A stretch of DNA of 64,000 nt. Origin: Mycobacterium sp. GA-1285. GTDB taxonomy: Bacteria > Actinomycetota > Actinomycetes > Mycobacteriales > Mycobacteriaceae. The translations under genes and the position numbers were made by a program. This document shows positions 16,711 through 27,024 of the stretch, one piece after another. The stretch covers positions 62,001-126,000 of the forward strand of contig NZ_LQIS01000023.1 of the NCBI RefSeq assembly GCF_001499905.1. The letters are read 5' to 3'. The notes below the pieces were generated by a model, which was not told the DNA's origin, searched no databases, and was given only the letters and a program-made list of their open reading frames with translations. Every line of letters starts with the position of its first letter. The stretch's first letter is position 1.

Positions 16711-18207
16711 TTATCGGGCCGTGACGGGAAGGTCCGTCGCGGCCGGCGCCTCGGGGGCCGGCGCCACCAACGGCAGGTCGACGATGAACCGGGTATCGCC
16801 GGGCGAGGACTTGACGCGGATGTCGCCGTGGTGCTTTTCGACGACGATGCGCCGGGCGAGGTCCAGGCCGAGGCCGGTGCCCTCGCCGAACGGCTTGGTG
16901 GTGAAGAACGGCGTGAAGATGCGGTCGATGTTCTCCTCGGCGATGCCTTGGCCGTCGTCGCAGATCTCCACGCGGATCGTCTCGTCGTTCTTTCGCCGGG
17001 TGCGGATCGTCAACGTGCCCTCACAGTTCATCGCCTGGATCGCGTTGTCGATGATGTTGGTCCAGACTTCGTTCAAATCGCCTGGGTAGCACAACAATTG
17101 AGGCAGCGTGGTGTCCTTCTCCCACACCAGCCGCACGGGTTTGTCCTTGCCTACCTTGTCGCCGAAGATCGTCTTGATCGTGCTGTGAATCAGCTCGTGG
17201 ACGTTGGCGGCCTGGTACTCGCTGCGGTCCATCTGGGAGTACTGCTTGGCGCCGGCCAGCAGCGCCGAGATCCGCTTGCTGGCGTCGGCGATCTCGTTCA
17301 TCCGCAGTTCGGCGTCGATCGTGTACTTGAGCCAACCCAGTGCGCTCTGCAGCGTGGCCGAGCAGTCGACATCGTCGATCGAGGCCTGCACGCGTTCGAG
17401 CCAGTCGAGGTCCAGGCCTGCCTCCACGAACGTCGATGCGTAGTCCCAGGCGCCGGCGATGCCGCGGCTCTCGAGCCAGTCGCCGATCTGCTCTTCTCGG
17501 TCGGACAGCTCGAGCGCGGTGAGCTCTTGAGCCTTGGACTTGGCAACCTGCTCGGCCACTTCGTCCTGGATTCGTACCAGCACCCGCAGCGCTTCGGGGG
17601 TGAACTTGCCGTCGGCCAGCATCGCCAGCTTGTGTCGCATCTTCCCTACGCCCTCGCGCAGGTCGGCGACCGCGCGGGCAGCGGCCGCCGCGGGGTTGTT
17701 GAGCTGATGAGTCAGCCCCGCGGTGATCGTGCCGAGTGCCAGCAGTTTCTCGCGCTGGCCGAGAATCTGGCTCTGCCGCCGGCCACCGACACGGTGTCCC
17801 TCGAGCAGGTGCACGGCCATCGGGAACTCCGCCTGCATGAATTTCGCGAAGGCCTGCGCGTCGAGCACGAAGAAGCGAGACGGGCGCGTCACGCGGACCG
17901 AGGCTTCATAGAGGTGTTCCTCGCCGGGAACATAGGCCGACCACGCGCCGCAGTACACCCCGCGCTGGGACGTGCGATTGGTCTGGATGTCCACGCCGCC
18001 CGAGCGCTTCGACATCACCAGTTCACCGTCGAGCAGTACATAAAAACAGGTCGCCGGGTCGCCTTCGGTGCACACCGGTCCGGGTTCGAACGTGGTGATG
18101 TGGCCGTTGTCGCACAAGACCTGGAGTTGCCGCTCGTCGAGCGCCTCGAACAAAAACAACGTCCGTAGTTCGTCGGGTAGGCACCGGCTTTCTTCGTCGC
18201 CCATCAC
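16711..18207 (-). CDS. Histidine kinase with N-terminal cyclic-nucleotide-binding (CRP-like) domain, 498 aa
   Basis: The N-terminal part (about 15-130) is a cNMP-binding beta-barrel. Then comes a HisKA helix with the probable phospho-acceptor His167 (GTITAGLTHQLNNPAAAA), a long helical insert (about 185-330) and a HATPase_c domain with N box IIDNAIQAM, G1 ICDDGQGIAEENIDRIFTPF and G2 GTGLGLDLARRIV. No membrane segments. The GTG (or the next ATG) overlaps the TGA of the receiver/flavoprotein gene, so the two form a unit. The barrel contains PGPVCTEGDPATCFYVLLDGEL but lacks an obvious R-T/S phosphate cassette, so ligand binding is uncertain. Confidence 0.85.
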   Translation of the reverse strand: MMGDEESRCLPDELRTLFLFEALDERQLQVLCDNGHITTFEPGPVCTEGDPATCFYVLLDGELVMSKRSGGVDIQTNRTSQRGVYCGAWSAYVPGEEHLYEASVRVTRPSRFFVLDAQAFAKFMQAEFPMAVHLLEGHRVGGRRQSQILGQREKLLALGTITAGLTHQLNNPAAAAARAVADLREGVGKMRHKLAMLADGKFTPEALRVLVRIQDEVAEQVAKSKAQELTALELSDREEQIGDWLESRGIAGAWDYASTFVEAGLDLDWLERVQASIDDVDCSATLQSALGWLKYTIDAELRMNEIADASKRISALLAGAKQYSQMDRSEYQAANVHELIHSTIKTIFGDKVGKDKPVRLVWEKDTTLPQLLCYPGDLNEVWTNIIDNAIQAMNCEGTLTIRTRRKNDETIRVEICDDGQGIAEENIDRIFTPFFTTKPFGEGTGLGLDLARRIVVEKHHGDIRVKSSPGDTRFIVDLPLVAPAPEAPAATDLPVTAR

Positions 18208-19904
18208 GCCTCCGCCAGGTACCGGTGCACCAACATCACCGCCATCGACCCTTCACCGACGGCGGCCGCCACCCGTTTGGCGGATTCCGAACGCACATCT
18301 CCTGCAACGAACACACCGGGCACGCTTGTTTCCAGGTGGTGCGGGGGACGGTCCAGCGTCCAGCCGGCGACCTTCGTCACATCCGGGCCGGACAGGATGA
18401 ATCCGTGGTCGTCCTTGGCGACGAGGTCGAGCCAGTCGGTCCGGGGTTCGGCGCCGATGAAGCAGCACATCCGATCGCAGTGGACCCGTTCCTTGGTGCC
18501 CGCCCGCTTGTCGAGCAGGACCAGGCCCACGAGGTGGTCGTCCTCGCCGATCGTGTCGACGACCTCGGTGCATGTGCGCACCGAAATCGTCGGATTCTTC
18601 TCGATGCGCTCGATCAGATAGTGCGACATCGACGCCGCCAGCGACGGTCCGCGCACGAGCAGCGTGACCGACTTGGCCTTCTGCGACATGAAGATGGCGG
18701 CCTGGCCGGCCGAGTTGGCCCCGCCGACGATGTAGACGTCCTCACCCGCGCATTCGGCGGAGTCCGACACCGATGCGCCGTAGTAGACGCCGCGGCCGAT
18801 GTAGTTACACCCGCTCTCGTCGGGGTCGTCCCAACAGCCCGGGACATCGCGCAACTGACGGTAGGCGACGCCGGTGGCGAGGATGACGGCCCGGGCCGCG
18901 ATGGTTCCGCCGTCGGCGAATTCGATGGTGCGCGCCGAGCCGCTGTCGTCGGCGTGCAACCGGACCGCCTTGCGCGTCGTGATGACCTCGGCGCCGAATC
19001 GCTCGGCCTGCCGGCGTGCCGACGTGGTCAGCTCGGCACCCGAGACGCCCGTCGGGAACCCGAGGTAGTTCTCGATCCGGGAGCTGCGCCCGGCCTGTCC
19101 ACCCGTCGTCGTCTCCTCGATCAGAACGGTCTTCAAACCTTCCGAGGCGCCGTACACCGCAGCGGCAAGCCCCGCCGGTCCGCCACCGATGACGGCCAGG
19201 TCGTACAGCTCGAGGGCTGGGTTGGTCGACAGCCCGAGCATCGCGGCGAGCTCGGCATCGGTGGGCTCGACGAGCGTCTGGCCCTGCTCGGAGATAACCA
19301 CGGGCAACTGGAATTCGTCCAGTCCGGCGGCGTCAAGAAGCTGCTTGCCCTTCGGCTCGTCGGCCATGAACGAGCGGAATGAGTGCTGATTGCGCGCCAG
19401 GAACTGGCGCACCTGCCACGATCGCTCATTCCAGCGGTGACCGATCACCTTGGTGTGCGGGATCGCGCGGTCGCCCGTCTCCCGCCACGCTTCGATCAGC
19501 GCGTCGAGCACCGGGTAGAGCTTCTCCTCCGGCGGATCCCAGGGCTTGAGCAGATAGTGGTCCAGATCGACGACGTTGATGGCGTCGATCGCGGCGTGGG
19601 TGTCCGCGTACGCGGTGAGCAGCACCCGGCGGGCCATCGGATAGATGTCCATCGCCTCTTCGAGGAAATCGATGCCGCTCATCTGCGGCATCCGGTAGTC
19701 GGCGACGAACACCGCGACGGTTTCGCCGCGCAGCTTCAACTCGTTGAGCGTCTCCAACGCGTCGGGTCCGGACTCGGCACGCACGATGCGGAAGGCTTCG
19801 CCGTAGTGGCGGCGCAGGTCGCGTGCGACGGCGCGCGAGACGGCCGGATCGTCATCGACGCTCAGAATGACGGGTTTACGGGGCGTGGCGGAGGGGCCGG
19901 TCAT
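18204..19904 (-). CDS. Response-regulator receiver fused to thioredoxin-reductase-like flavoprotein, 566 aa
   Basis: Residues 10-135 form a complete receiver: acidic Asp17-Asp19, phospho-acceptor Asp69 (VADYRMPQMSG), Thr97 and Lys120 (HYLLKPW). A linker domain of about 100 residues follows. From about 235 comes a TrxR-type flavoprotein with VIGGGPAGLAAAVYGASEG, ILATGVAYRQL, an NADPH-binding DVYIVGGANSAGQAA and a C-terminal FVAGDVRSESAKRVA. The redox CxxC expected in thioredoxin reductase is replaced (YYGASVSD), so it cannot reduce thioredoxin by the usual route. First gene of the pair with the overlapping kinase, which presumably phosphorylates it. The output is unknown; there is no DNA-binding domain. 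Confidence 0.88.
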   Translation of the reverse strand: MTGPSATPRKPVILSVDDDPAVSRAVARDLRRHYGEAFRIVRAESGPDALETLNELKLRGETVAVFVADYRMPQMSGIDFLEEAMDIYPMARRVLLTAYADTHAAIDAINVVDLDHYLLKPWDPPEEKLYPVLDALIEAWRETGDRAIPHTKVIGHRWNERSWQVRQFLARNQHSFRSFMADEPKGKQLLDAAGLDEFQLPVVISEQGQTLVEPTDAELAAMLGLSTNPALELYDLAVIGGGPAGLAAAVYGASEGLKTVLIEETTTGGQAGRSSRIENYLGFPTGVSGAELTTSARRQAERFGAEVITTRKAVRLHADDSGSARTIEFADGGTIAARAVILATGVAYRQLRDVPGCWDDPDESGCNYIGRGVYYGASVSDSAECAGEDVYIVGGANSAGQAAIFMSQKAKSVTLLVRGPSLAASMSHYLIERIEKNPTISVRTCTEVVDTIGEDDHLVGLVLLDKRAGTKERVHCDRMCCFIGAEPRTDWLDLVAKDDHGFILSGPDVTKVAGWTLDRPPHHLETSVPGVFVAGDVRSESAKRVAAAVGEGSMAVMLVHRYLAEA

Positions 19905-20042
19905 CGGCTACAAGTATGCGCCCATCGTCCAGCGGATATCGCCCGTGGCGGTCGCGGCGGCGCAGACCTGGCCCGGCGTTGGTTGACCGAAGATGACCTA
20001 TGGCCCTGCTGGGGCGACGGCTGCGTGGCTACTGTCGGAGGC

Positions 20043-21323
20043 GTGGGAACAGACGACATCGGTGTCGGCGCCGACGGCGGCGCACGGACACCGCACCGCT
20101 CTCCCGTGCCGCGGATACCGGCGCCGGCTCCCCTGCGCAATGCGGTGCAACCGCTGACGAGAACCGGCGGCTACTACGCGCGGTCGTGGCGTGACTACCT
20201 CTACGACGACCGCGATCAGACGCCGACCGTGCGGCCGACGGTCGCGTTGGCCGCCGAGGCGTTCCGCGACGAGGTGGTGCTGCTCGGACTGCGGGCGCGG
20301 CGGCCGCTCAGCGATCCCCGGGCGTTCGACCGGATCCACGGTGAAGTGGTGGCGGCGCTGGACTTCTACGGACAGCGCGGCTACCTCGACGATCCGGCGG
20401 CGTTCTTCACCGCGCCGGGGCCGCCGGCCGACCTGGTCGTCTCGCCGGTGCGCCGCCGCAACCGCTCCTATCACCGGCTGCGCTGGACCAGCGGGTACCG
20501 CCCGGATGCCGCCGAACCGGGCGCCGACCGTTGGCAGGGCTACGACGCCGTGTCCCGCGGCTACGGTCTGCTGCTGCGTCATCCCGAACCGCGGCCGTGG
20601 CTGGTGTGCGTGCACGGGACCGAGATGGGCCGCGCGGCGATCGATCTGGCGATCTTCCGGGCCTGGTACCTGCATGACGAGTTGGGTCTCAACGTCGTGA
20701 TGCCGGTGCTGCCGATGCACGGCCCACGGGCGAAGGGGCTCCCGAAGGGGGCGGTCTTCCCCGGTGAAGACGTCCTCGACGACATCCACGCCACCGCGCA
20801 GGCGGTATGGGATGTCCGCAGCCTGCTGGCGTGGATCCGCCGCGAGCAGCCCGAAGCGCCGATCGGCGTGTACGGCCTGTCGTTGGGCGGCTTCATCGCG
20901 GCGTTGGTGGCCAGCCTCGACGACGCCCTGGAGTGTGCGGTGCTGGGAGTGCCGGTGGCTGACCTGGTCGGCCTGCTGGCACGGCACTCCGGCATGGGCA
21001 GTGAGGATCCGCGGATGGAGACGATCAGGCTCGCGGCGCCGCTCGGCCGGATGATCTCGCCGCTGTCGTTGTCGCCGCGGGTGCCGGGGGCCGGCCGCTT
21101 CATCTACGCGGGCATCGCCGACCAGGTGGTCCATCCTCGCGAGCAGATCGACCGGCTGTGGGAACACTGGGGGCGCCCCGAGATCGAGTGGTACCGCGGC
21201 GGCCACGCCGGCTTCTTCCGGTCCCGGCCGGTGCACCGGTTCGTGACGGCCGCGCTGGTGCAGTCGGGTCTCGTCCGCGGGATCGACGCGGAACCGGGTT
21301 GGCCCGAGACAGTGACAGGTTGA
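20043..21323 (+). CDS. Alpha/beta-hydrolase-fold protein, 426 aa
   Basis: The C-terminal two-thirds has a hydrolase fold: LVCVHGTEMGRAAIDLAIF (oxyanion-side strand), nucleophile elbow GVYGLSLGGFIAAL, acid region FIYAGIADQVVHPREQ and a terminal histidine in WYRGGHAGFF. The N-terminal 130 residues are not recognised. The GTG at 20043 was chosen because TACTGT (20030-20035) lies 7 nt upstream, fitting a leaderless start; sequence further upstream is not conserved-looking. It is divergent from the receiver/flavoprotein gene and precedes infA. Substrate unknown. Confidence 0.75.
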   Translation: MGTDDIGVGADGGARTPHRSPVPRIPAPAPLRNAVQPLTRTGGYYARSWRDYLYDDRDQTPTVRPTVALAAEAFRDEVVLLGLRARRPLSDPRAFDRIHGEVVAALDFYGQRGYLDDPAAFFTAPGPPADLVVSPVRRRNRSYHRLRWTSGYRPDAAEPGADRWQGYDAVSRGYGLLLRHPEPRPWLVCVHGTEMGRAAIDLAIFRAWYLHDELGLNVVMPVLPMHGPRAKGLPKGAVFPGEDVLDDIHATAQAVWDVRSLLAWIRREQPEAPIGVYGLSLGGFIAALVASLDDALECAVLGVPVADLVGLLARHSGMGSEDPRMETIRLAAPLGRMISPLSLSPRVPGAGRFIYAGIADQVVHPREQIDRLWEHWGRPEIEWYRGGHAGFFRSRPVHRFVTAALVQSGLVRGIDAEPGWPETVTG

Positions 21324-21344
21324 CCGAGCAGTTCTGTGGCGATT

Positions 21345-21372
21345 TTGGGCCCCGCCGGTGGCCGAGTATCAT
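21345..21372 (+). promoter_or_regulatory. Candidate sigma-A promoter for infA-rpmJ-rps operon
   Basis: TTGGGC (21345-21350), 16-nt spacer, TATCAT (21367-21372). It lies in the 191-bp gap between the hydrolase stop and infA, where the ribosomal operon must start. The match is moderate. Confidence 0.4.
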
Positions 21373-21514
21373 TGACCAACGGTGCGTCGATCGCGCCGGC
21401 TCTTGCGTGCCCTGTCTGGAATTTCTGGCTACTGGCTCACGTTTGTAGTCGGAGGCGTTTGCCGTGCCGGCAGGCGCCAACGATTCAACGGACACGGAGG
21501 ATCTCCGAGAGCTA

Positions 21515-21736
21515 ATGGCCAAGAAAGACGGTGCCATAGAGGTCGAGGGCCGCGTGGTCGAGCCCCTGCCCAATGCGATGTTCCGCATTGAGCTGGAGAA
21601 CGGACACAAGGTCCTTGCCCACATCAGCGGCAAGATGCGGCAGCACTACATCCGCATCCTGCCCGAGGACCGCGTCGTGGTGGAGCTGTCTCCCTACGAC
21701 CTGTCCCGGGGCCGCATCGTTTACCGGTACAAGTAA
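21515..21736 (+). CDS. infA: Translation initiation factor IF-1, 73 aa
   Basis: Single OB-fold protein that binds the 30S A site during initiation. The sequence [19 protein letters not shown] through [19 protein letters not shown] to [11 protein letters not shown] is full length for actinobacterial IF-1. The ATG at 21515 is the family start; the frame is open upstream but that part is not homologous. It begins the ribosomal-protein operon, with rpmJ 36 nt downstream. Confidence 0.97.
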
Positions 21737-21772
21737 AGACAGACACCCCAGAAGAACAGGATCGAACGAGCC

Positions 21773-21886
21773 GTGAAGGTGAACCCGAGCGTCAAGCCCA
21801 TTTGCGATAAATGCAGGGTGATCCGCCGGCATGGGCGGGTCATGGTGATCTGCTCTGATCCACGCCACAAGCAGCGGCAGGGCTAG
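21773..21886 (+). CDS. rpmJ: 50S ribosomal protein L36, 37 aa (zinc-binding C+ form)
   Basis: Short gene starting with [23 protein letters not shown] and then [13 protein letters not shown]. It keeps the CxxC...C...H zinc ligands (CDKC, C, H), so it is the C+ paralogue used under zinc-replete conditions. It sits between infA and rpsM as in other actinobacteria. Confidence 0.97.
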
Positions 21887-21933
21887 AACCCGCAAGCTGC
21901 CGACACAACTCAATGACGAAATCCCAGTACCAC

Positions 21934-21977
21934 TGAGCGGATGCGCCGCTCACCAACGTCCGGCACGGAGGCCGGAC
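21934..21977 (+). promoter_or_regulatory. Two adjacent hairpins in the rpmJ-rpsM leader
   Basis: Hairpin 1: TGAGCGG (21934-21940) / CCGCTCA (21946-21952), 5-nt loop. Hairpin 2: GTCCGGC (21958-21964) / GCCGGAC (21971-21977), 6-nt loop. Both stems are perfect 7-mers inside the 149-nt gap before rpsM. They could be a ribosomal-protein autoregulatory leader or mRNA-processing signals; no U-tract follows. Confidence 0.45.
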
Positions 21978-22035
21978 CCCGCACAGGGAACGGACTGGGA
22001 CAAGACCTCCGTATAGAAGAAGGAACACTGCTGCA

Positions 22036-22410
22036 ATGGCACGTCTCGTGGGCGTTGATCTTCCGCGCGATAAGCGCATGGAGGTCGCCCTGACCTACAT
22101 CTACGGCGTCGGCCGTACCCGCTCCCAGGAGATCCTGGACGCCACCGGCATCAGCCGGGACCTGCGCACGAAGGACCTGACCGACGATCAGGTGACCCAG
22201 TTGCGCGACTACATAGAAGCCAACCTCAAGGTGGAGGGCGATCTGCGTCGCGAGGTGCAGGCCGACATCCGCCGCAAGATCGAGATCGGCTGTTACCAGG
22301 GTCTGCGGCACCGCCGCGGGCTGCCGGTGCGCGGCCAGCGGACCAAGACCAACGCACGTACCCGCAAGGGTCCCAAGCGCACCATCGCCGGCAAGAAGAA
22401 GGCCAGGTAA
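22036..22410 (+). CDS. rpsM: 30S ribosomal protein S13, 124 aa
   Basis: Head protein of the small subunit that contacts the P-site tRNA and 50S bridge B1. [34 protein letters not shown] and the basic C-terminal tail [20 protein letters not shown] are diagnostic. Second segment of the ribosomal operon, 6 nt from rpsK. Confidence 0.98.
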   Translation: MARLVGVDLPRDKRMEVALTYIYGVGRTRSQEILDATGISRDLRTKDLTDDQVTQLRDYIEANLKVEGDLRREVQADIRRKIEIGCYQGLRHRRGLPVRGQRTKTNARTRKGPKRTIAGKKKAR

Positions 22411-22416
22411 TCGACG

Positions 22417-22833
22417 ATGCCACCCGCAAAAAAGACAGCGGCCGGCCCCAAGAAGGGGCAGAAGACCCGTCGTCGGGAAAAGAAGAACGTCCCGCACGGT
22501 GCCGCGCACATCAAGAGCACGTTCAACAACACGATCGTGACCATCACCGACCCGCAGGGCAACGTCATCGCCTGGGCGTCGTCGGGACATGTGGGCTTCA
22601 AGGGCTCGCGTAAGTCCACGCCGTTCGCCGCGCAGCTGGCCGCCGAGAACGCCGCCCGCAAGGCGCAGGAGCACGGCGTGAAGAAGGTCGACGTGTTCGT
22701 CAAGGGCCCGGGTTCGGGCCGCGAGACCGCGATCCGGTCGTTGCAGGCCGCCGGCCTCGAGGTCGGCGCGATCGCCGATGTCACGCCACAGCCGCACAAC
22801 GGCTGCCGTCCGCCGAAGCGACGCAGGGTCTAG
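22417..22833 (+). CDS. rpsK: 30S ribosomal protein S11, 138 aa
   Basis: Platform protein of the 30S subunit. The Lys-rich N-terminus is followed by [36 protein letters not shown] and the conserved C-terminal [15 protein letters not shown]. It starts 6 nt after rpsM and ends 12 nt before rpsD, with GGAGG between. Confidence 0.98.
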   Translation: MPPAKKTAAGPKKGQKTRRREKKNVPHGAAHIKSTFNNTIVTITDPQGNVIAWASSGHVGFKGSRKSTPFAAQLAAENAARKAQEHGVKKVDVFVKGPGSGRETAIRSLQAAGLEVGAIADVTPQPHNGCRPPKRRRV

Positions 22834-22845
22834 GAGGAACAACAG

Positions 22846-24602
<1,757 letters not shown>

Positions 24603-24664
24603 AAAGCCCGTCCGTCCCGGCCCTACCTGATACGGGGGTCGGCCCCACATAGGAGATAGTCGCA

Positions 24665-24688
24665 ATGCCCGAGGTTTCAAATGCCTAA
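24665..24688 (+). CDS. Candidate 7-residue leader ORF overlapping the rplQ start
   Basis: ATG CCC GAG GTT TCA AAT GCC TAA encodes MPEVSNA. The best Shine-Dalgarno in the gap (AGGAG near 24651) precedes this ATG, and the mini-ORF stops 7 nt inside rplQ. rplQ itself has GAGG at 24671-24674, 6 nt before its ATG. Ribosomes finishing the leader would be well placed to reinitiate at rplQ. It may also be a chance ORF. Confidence 0.35.
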   Translation: MPEVSNA

Positions 24689-25280
24689 GCCCACCAAGGG
24701 CCCTCGCCTCGGCGGGTCGTCCTCGCACCAGAAGGCGCTTCTGGCCAACCTGGCCACGTCGCTCTTCGAGCACGGCCGCATCAAGACCACCGAGCCGAAG
24801 GCTCGGGCGTTGCGGCCCTATGCGGAGAAGCTCATCACCCACGCCAAGAAGGGCACGCTGCACAACCGGCGTGAGGTGATGAAGAAGATCCGCGACAAGG
24901 ACATCGTGCACACGCTGTTCGCCGAGATCGGCCCGTTCTACGCCGACCGCGAGGGCGGTTACACCCGCATCATCAAGGTCGAGAACCGCAAGGGCGACAA
25001 CGCCCCGATGGCCGTGATCGAGCTGGTGCGGGAGAAGACGGTCACCTCGGAGGCCAACCGCGCTCGTAGGGCCGCGGGCTCGAAGACCGAGCAGCCGGTC
25101 GCTGCCGCGGCGGCGCCGCAGGCCGCGGTCGTGCCCGAGGCCGCCGAGGGGCCCACGGAGGAGGAAGCGGTCGAGACCCCGGACGACGAGCTCCCCGAGG
25201 CCGAGGACACCACGGCCGTCGAGGCGCCGCGCGCCAAGCCGGCCGACGCCGAAGCCGATAAGGATGACGACAAGTCCTGA
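24681..25280 (+). CDS. rplQ: 50S ribosomal protein L17, 199 aa with long C-terminal extension
   Basis: Core L17 ([20 protein letters not shown] through [21 protein letters not shown]) occupies about residues 1-120. The rest is a mycobacterial-type Ala/Glu/Asp-rich tail ([15 protein letters not shown] and similar) that is probably disordered. It follows rpoA, as usual, with a candidate leader ORF over its start. Confidence 0.97.
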   Translation: MPKPTKGPRLGGSSSHQKALLANLATSLFEHGRIKTTEPKARALRPYAEKLITHAKKGTLHNRREVMKKIRDKDIVHTLFAEIGPFYADREGGYTRIIKVENRKGDNAPMAVIELVREKTVTSEANRARRAAGSKTEQPVAAAAAPQAAVVPEAAEGPTEEEAVETPDDELPEAEDTTAVEAPRAKPADAEADKDDDKS

Positions 25281-25287
25281 GGACGAA

Positions 25288-26151
25288 ATGATCGAGCCCG
25301 CCATCGAATCCGGTGGCGGGCTCGTTCGTCTTCGGCTCGACATCGCCTACGACGGAACCGAATTCGCGGGCTGGGCGGTCCAGATGGGACAGCGCACCGT
25401 GGCCGGTGTCCTCGAAGACGCGCTGTCGACGGTGTTCCGCACCGCGGTGGTGTTGCGGGCTGCGGGCCGCACCGATACCGGTGTGCACGCCACCGGTCAG
25501 GTCGCCCATGTCGACGTGCCGGACGATGCGCTGCCACATGCCTATCCGCGCCGGGTGCGCCCCGGCGACAGCGAGTTCCTGCCGCTGGTGCGACGGCTCG
25601 GCCGCTTCCTGCCTTCGGATGTCCGCGTGCTCAACGCCGAACGTGCCGCTGCGGGTTTCGACGCCCGATTCTCCGCGCTGCGCCGCCACTACGTCTATCG
25701 ACTGTCGACGGCGCCCTATGGTGTCGAACCGCACGAGGCGCGCTATGTGACCGCCTGGCCCCGCTCGCTCGACGTGGCCGCGATGGCCGACGCCTCACGG
25801 AAGTTGTTGGGACTGCACGACTTCGCCGCCTTCTGCCGGCACCGGGAGGGCGCGACCACCATCCGCGACCTGCAGCGCCTGGACTGGTCGAGGGAGGGCA
25901 CGCGGGTCACCGCACATGTCAGCGCCGACGCCTTCTGCTGGTCGATGGTCCGGTCACTGGTCGGAGCGCTGCTCGCGGTCGGCGAGCATCGTCGCGAACC
26001 GGATTGGTGCGCAGAGCTGTTGGCGGCGGATCGAAGGTCCAGCGAGTTCGCGGCGGCACCGCCGCAGGGGCTGACCCTCGTCGGCGTCGACTATCCGCCC
26101 GACGATCAACTCCAAGCACGGACCCAGGTCACCCGCGACCTGCGACGGTGA
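25288..26151 (+). CDS. truA: tRNA pseudouridine synthase A, 287 aa
   Basis: Converts U38-U40 of the anticodon stem to pseudouridine. It shows [18 protein letters not shown], the catalytic aspartate in [34 protein letters not shown] and [18 protein letters not shown]. The ATG at 25288 has AGGA 4 nt upstream and lies 7 nt after the rplQ stop; an in-frame ATG at 25264 overlapping rplQ is possible. Last gene of the ribosomal operon, ending at a hairpin. Confidence 0.95.
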   Translation: MIEPAIESGGGLVRLRLDIAYDGTEFAGWAVQMGQRTVAGVLEDALSTVFRTAVVLRAAGRTDTGVHATGQVAHVDVPDDALPHAYPRRVRPGDSEFLPLVRRLGRFLPSDVRVLNAERAAAGFDARFSALRRHYVYRLSTAPYGVEPHEARYVTAWPRSLDVAAMADASRKLLGLHDFAAFCRHREGATTIRDLQRLDWSREGTRVTAHVSADAFCWSMVRSLVGALLAVGEHRREPDWCAELLAADRRSSEFAAAPPQGLTLVGVDYPPDDQLQARTQVTRDLRR

Positions 26152-26152
26152 T

Positions 26153-26193
26153 TCGGTGCGCTACCGATCGCTCGGCGATGCGTAGTGCACCGA
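26153..26193. terminator. Bidirectional terminator hairpin between truA and cut4
   Basis: TCGGTGCGCTAC (26153-26164) and GTAGTGCACCGA (26182-26193) pair in 11 of 12 positions with a 17-nt loop. It starts 2 nt after the truA stop and lies 10 nt from the stop of the convergent cutinase gene. There is no U-run, typical of mycobacterial terminators. Confidence 0.6.
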
Positions 26194-26202
26194 GATCACA
26201 GG

Positions 26203-26898
26203 TCAGATGCGCGGCGCGACGAAGTCGGCCGCCTGGTTGACCATCCCCGCATTCACATACGCACGCGCTGCATGGTCGGGCCAGTTGCCCTCCCAGGTCT
26301 TGGGCTCGGCGGGGTTGCAGATCGGATCGGCGCCGTGGCACAACTCGATGGTGCGCTCACTGTAGAGCGGGCTGAAGTTCGTGATCGGCCCGGCCCACGC
26401 GATGCCGTTGCCGAACAGCGCGACGGCCGCGATGTGGCGGTCCATTCCCGGAGGCAGCGGCTTGTCGAAGCCGAACGCGGCGATGGGGGCGGCGAGCACC
26501 ACGTCGGTCACCGCGGCGCCCAGCGAGTATCCGCCCAGCACCAGCCGGGTGTCGGGGCACCGTGCCGCCATGTCCTGGATCCGTGAACTCATGTCGTTGG
26601 CACCGATGTCGATTTCGTAATCGGCCGGGTAGTTCACGGTGTAGAGGTCGATGTCTTTCCCGGTCTTGCTGCGGAGCGCGCTGATGAGCGCGTTGCCGAT
26701 CACGCCGGCACCGGGCGACTCGGTGCGACCCCGGGCGAAGATGAGCTCCGCTTGCGGGCACGACTGCGCGGTGGCGACAGACAACAGGCCCGGGGTGCCC
26801 TGCGGAACGGGCGCGATAAGGCCCGCCACGGCGAGTACGACCGCCCCGATGAGCAGCATCCCCCGGCGTCCCCAGCAGCGAACAAGATCGTTTTGCAC
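26203..26898 (-). CDS. cut4: Secreted cutinase/carboxylesterase family protein (Cut4-like), 231 aa
   Basis: Exported serine hydrolase of the cutinase family. A signal peptide or anchor (LLIGAVVLAVAGLIAPVP) precedes SCPQAELIFARGRTESPGAG. The nucleophile is in LVLGGYSLGAAVTDV, and the C-terminal half includes CHGADPICNP and the His region WPDHAARAYV. In mycobacteria such enzymes act as lipases or esterases at the envelope. GTG 26898 was chosen because TAGGAT lies 7 nt upstream (leaderless); an upstream TTG is in frame. The name is by position next to truA and similarity to Rv3452. Confidence 0.82.
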   Translation of the reverse strand: MQNDLVRCWGRRGMLLIGAVVLAVAGLIAPVPQGTPGLLSVATAQSCPQAELIFARGRTESPGAGVIGNALISALRSKTGKDIDLYTVNYPADYEIDIGANDMSSRIQDMAARCPDTRLVLGGYSLGAAVTDVVLAAPIAAFGFDKPLPPGMDRHIAAVALFGNGIAWAGPITNFSPLYSERTIELCHGADPICNPAEPKTWEGNWPDHAARAYVNAGMVNQAADFVAPRI

Positions 26899-27024
26899 TC
26901 GGCCGATCCTATAGGAACTAATCAACGCCGACGAAGGTTATTCACGGCGGTTGCGGTGACGTCAGACCAGGCGCGCCACGAGATTCGCAGCCGAACCCCG
27001 GGACGCGATGATCGCCGCGTGGAA

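Noticed and set aside
19383..20042. N-terminal extension of the alpha/beta hydrolase to 646 aa
   Set aside because: It runs antisense through the receiver/flavoprotein gene and has no domain; a leaderless GTG at 20043 explains the start.
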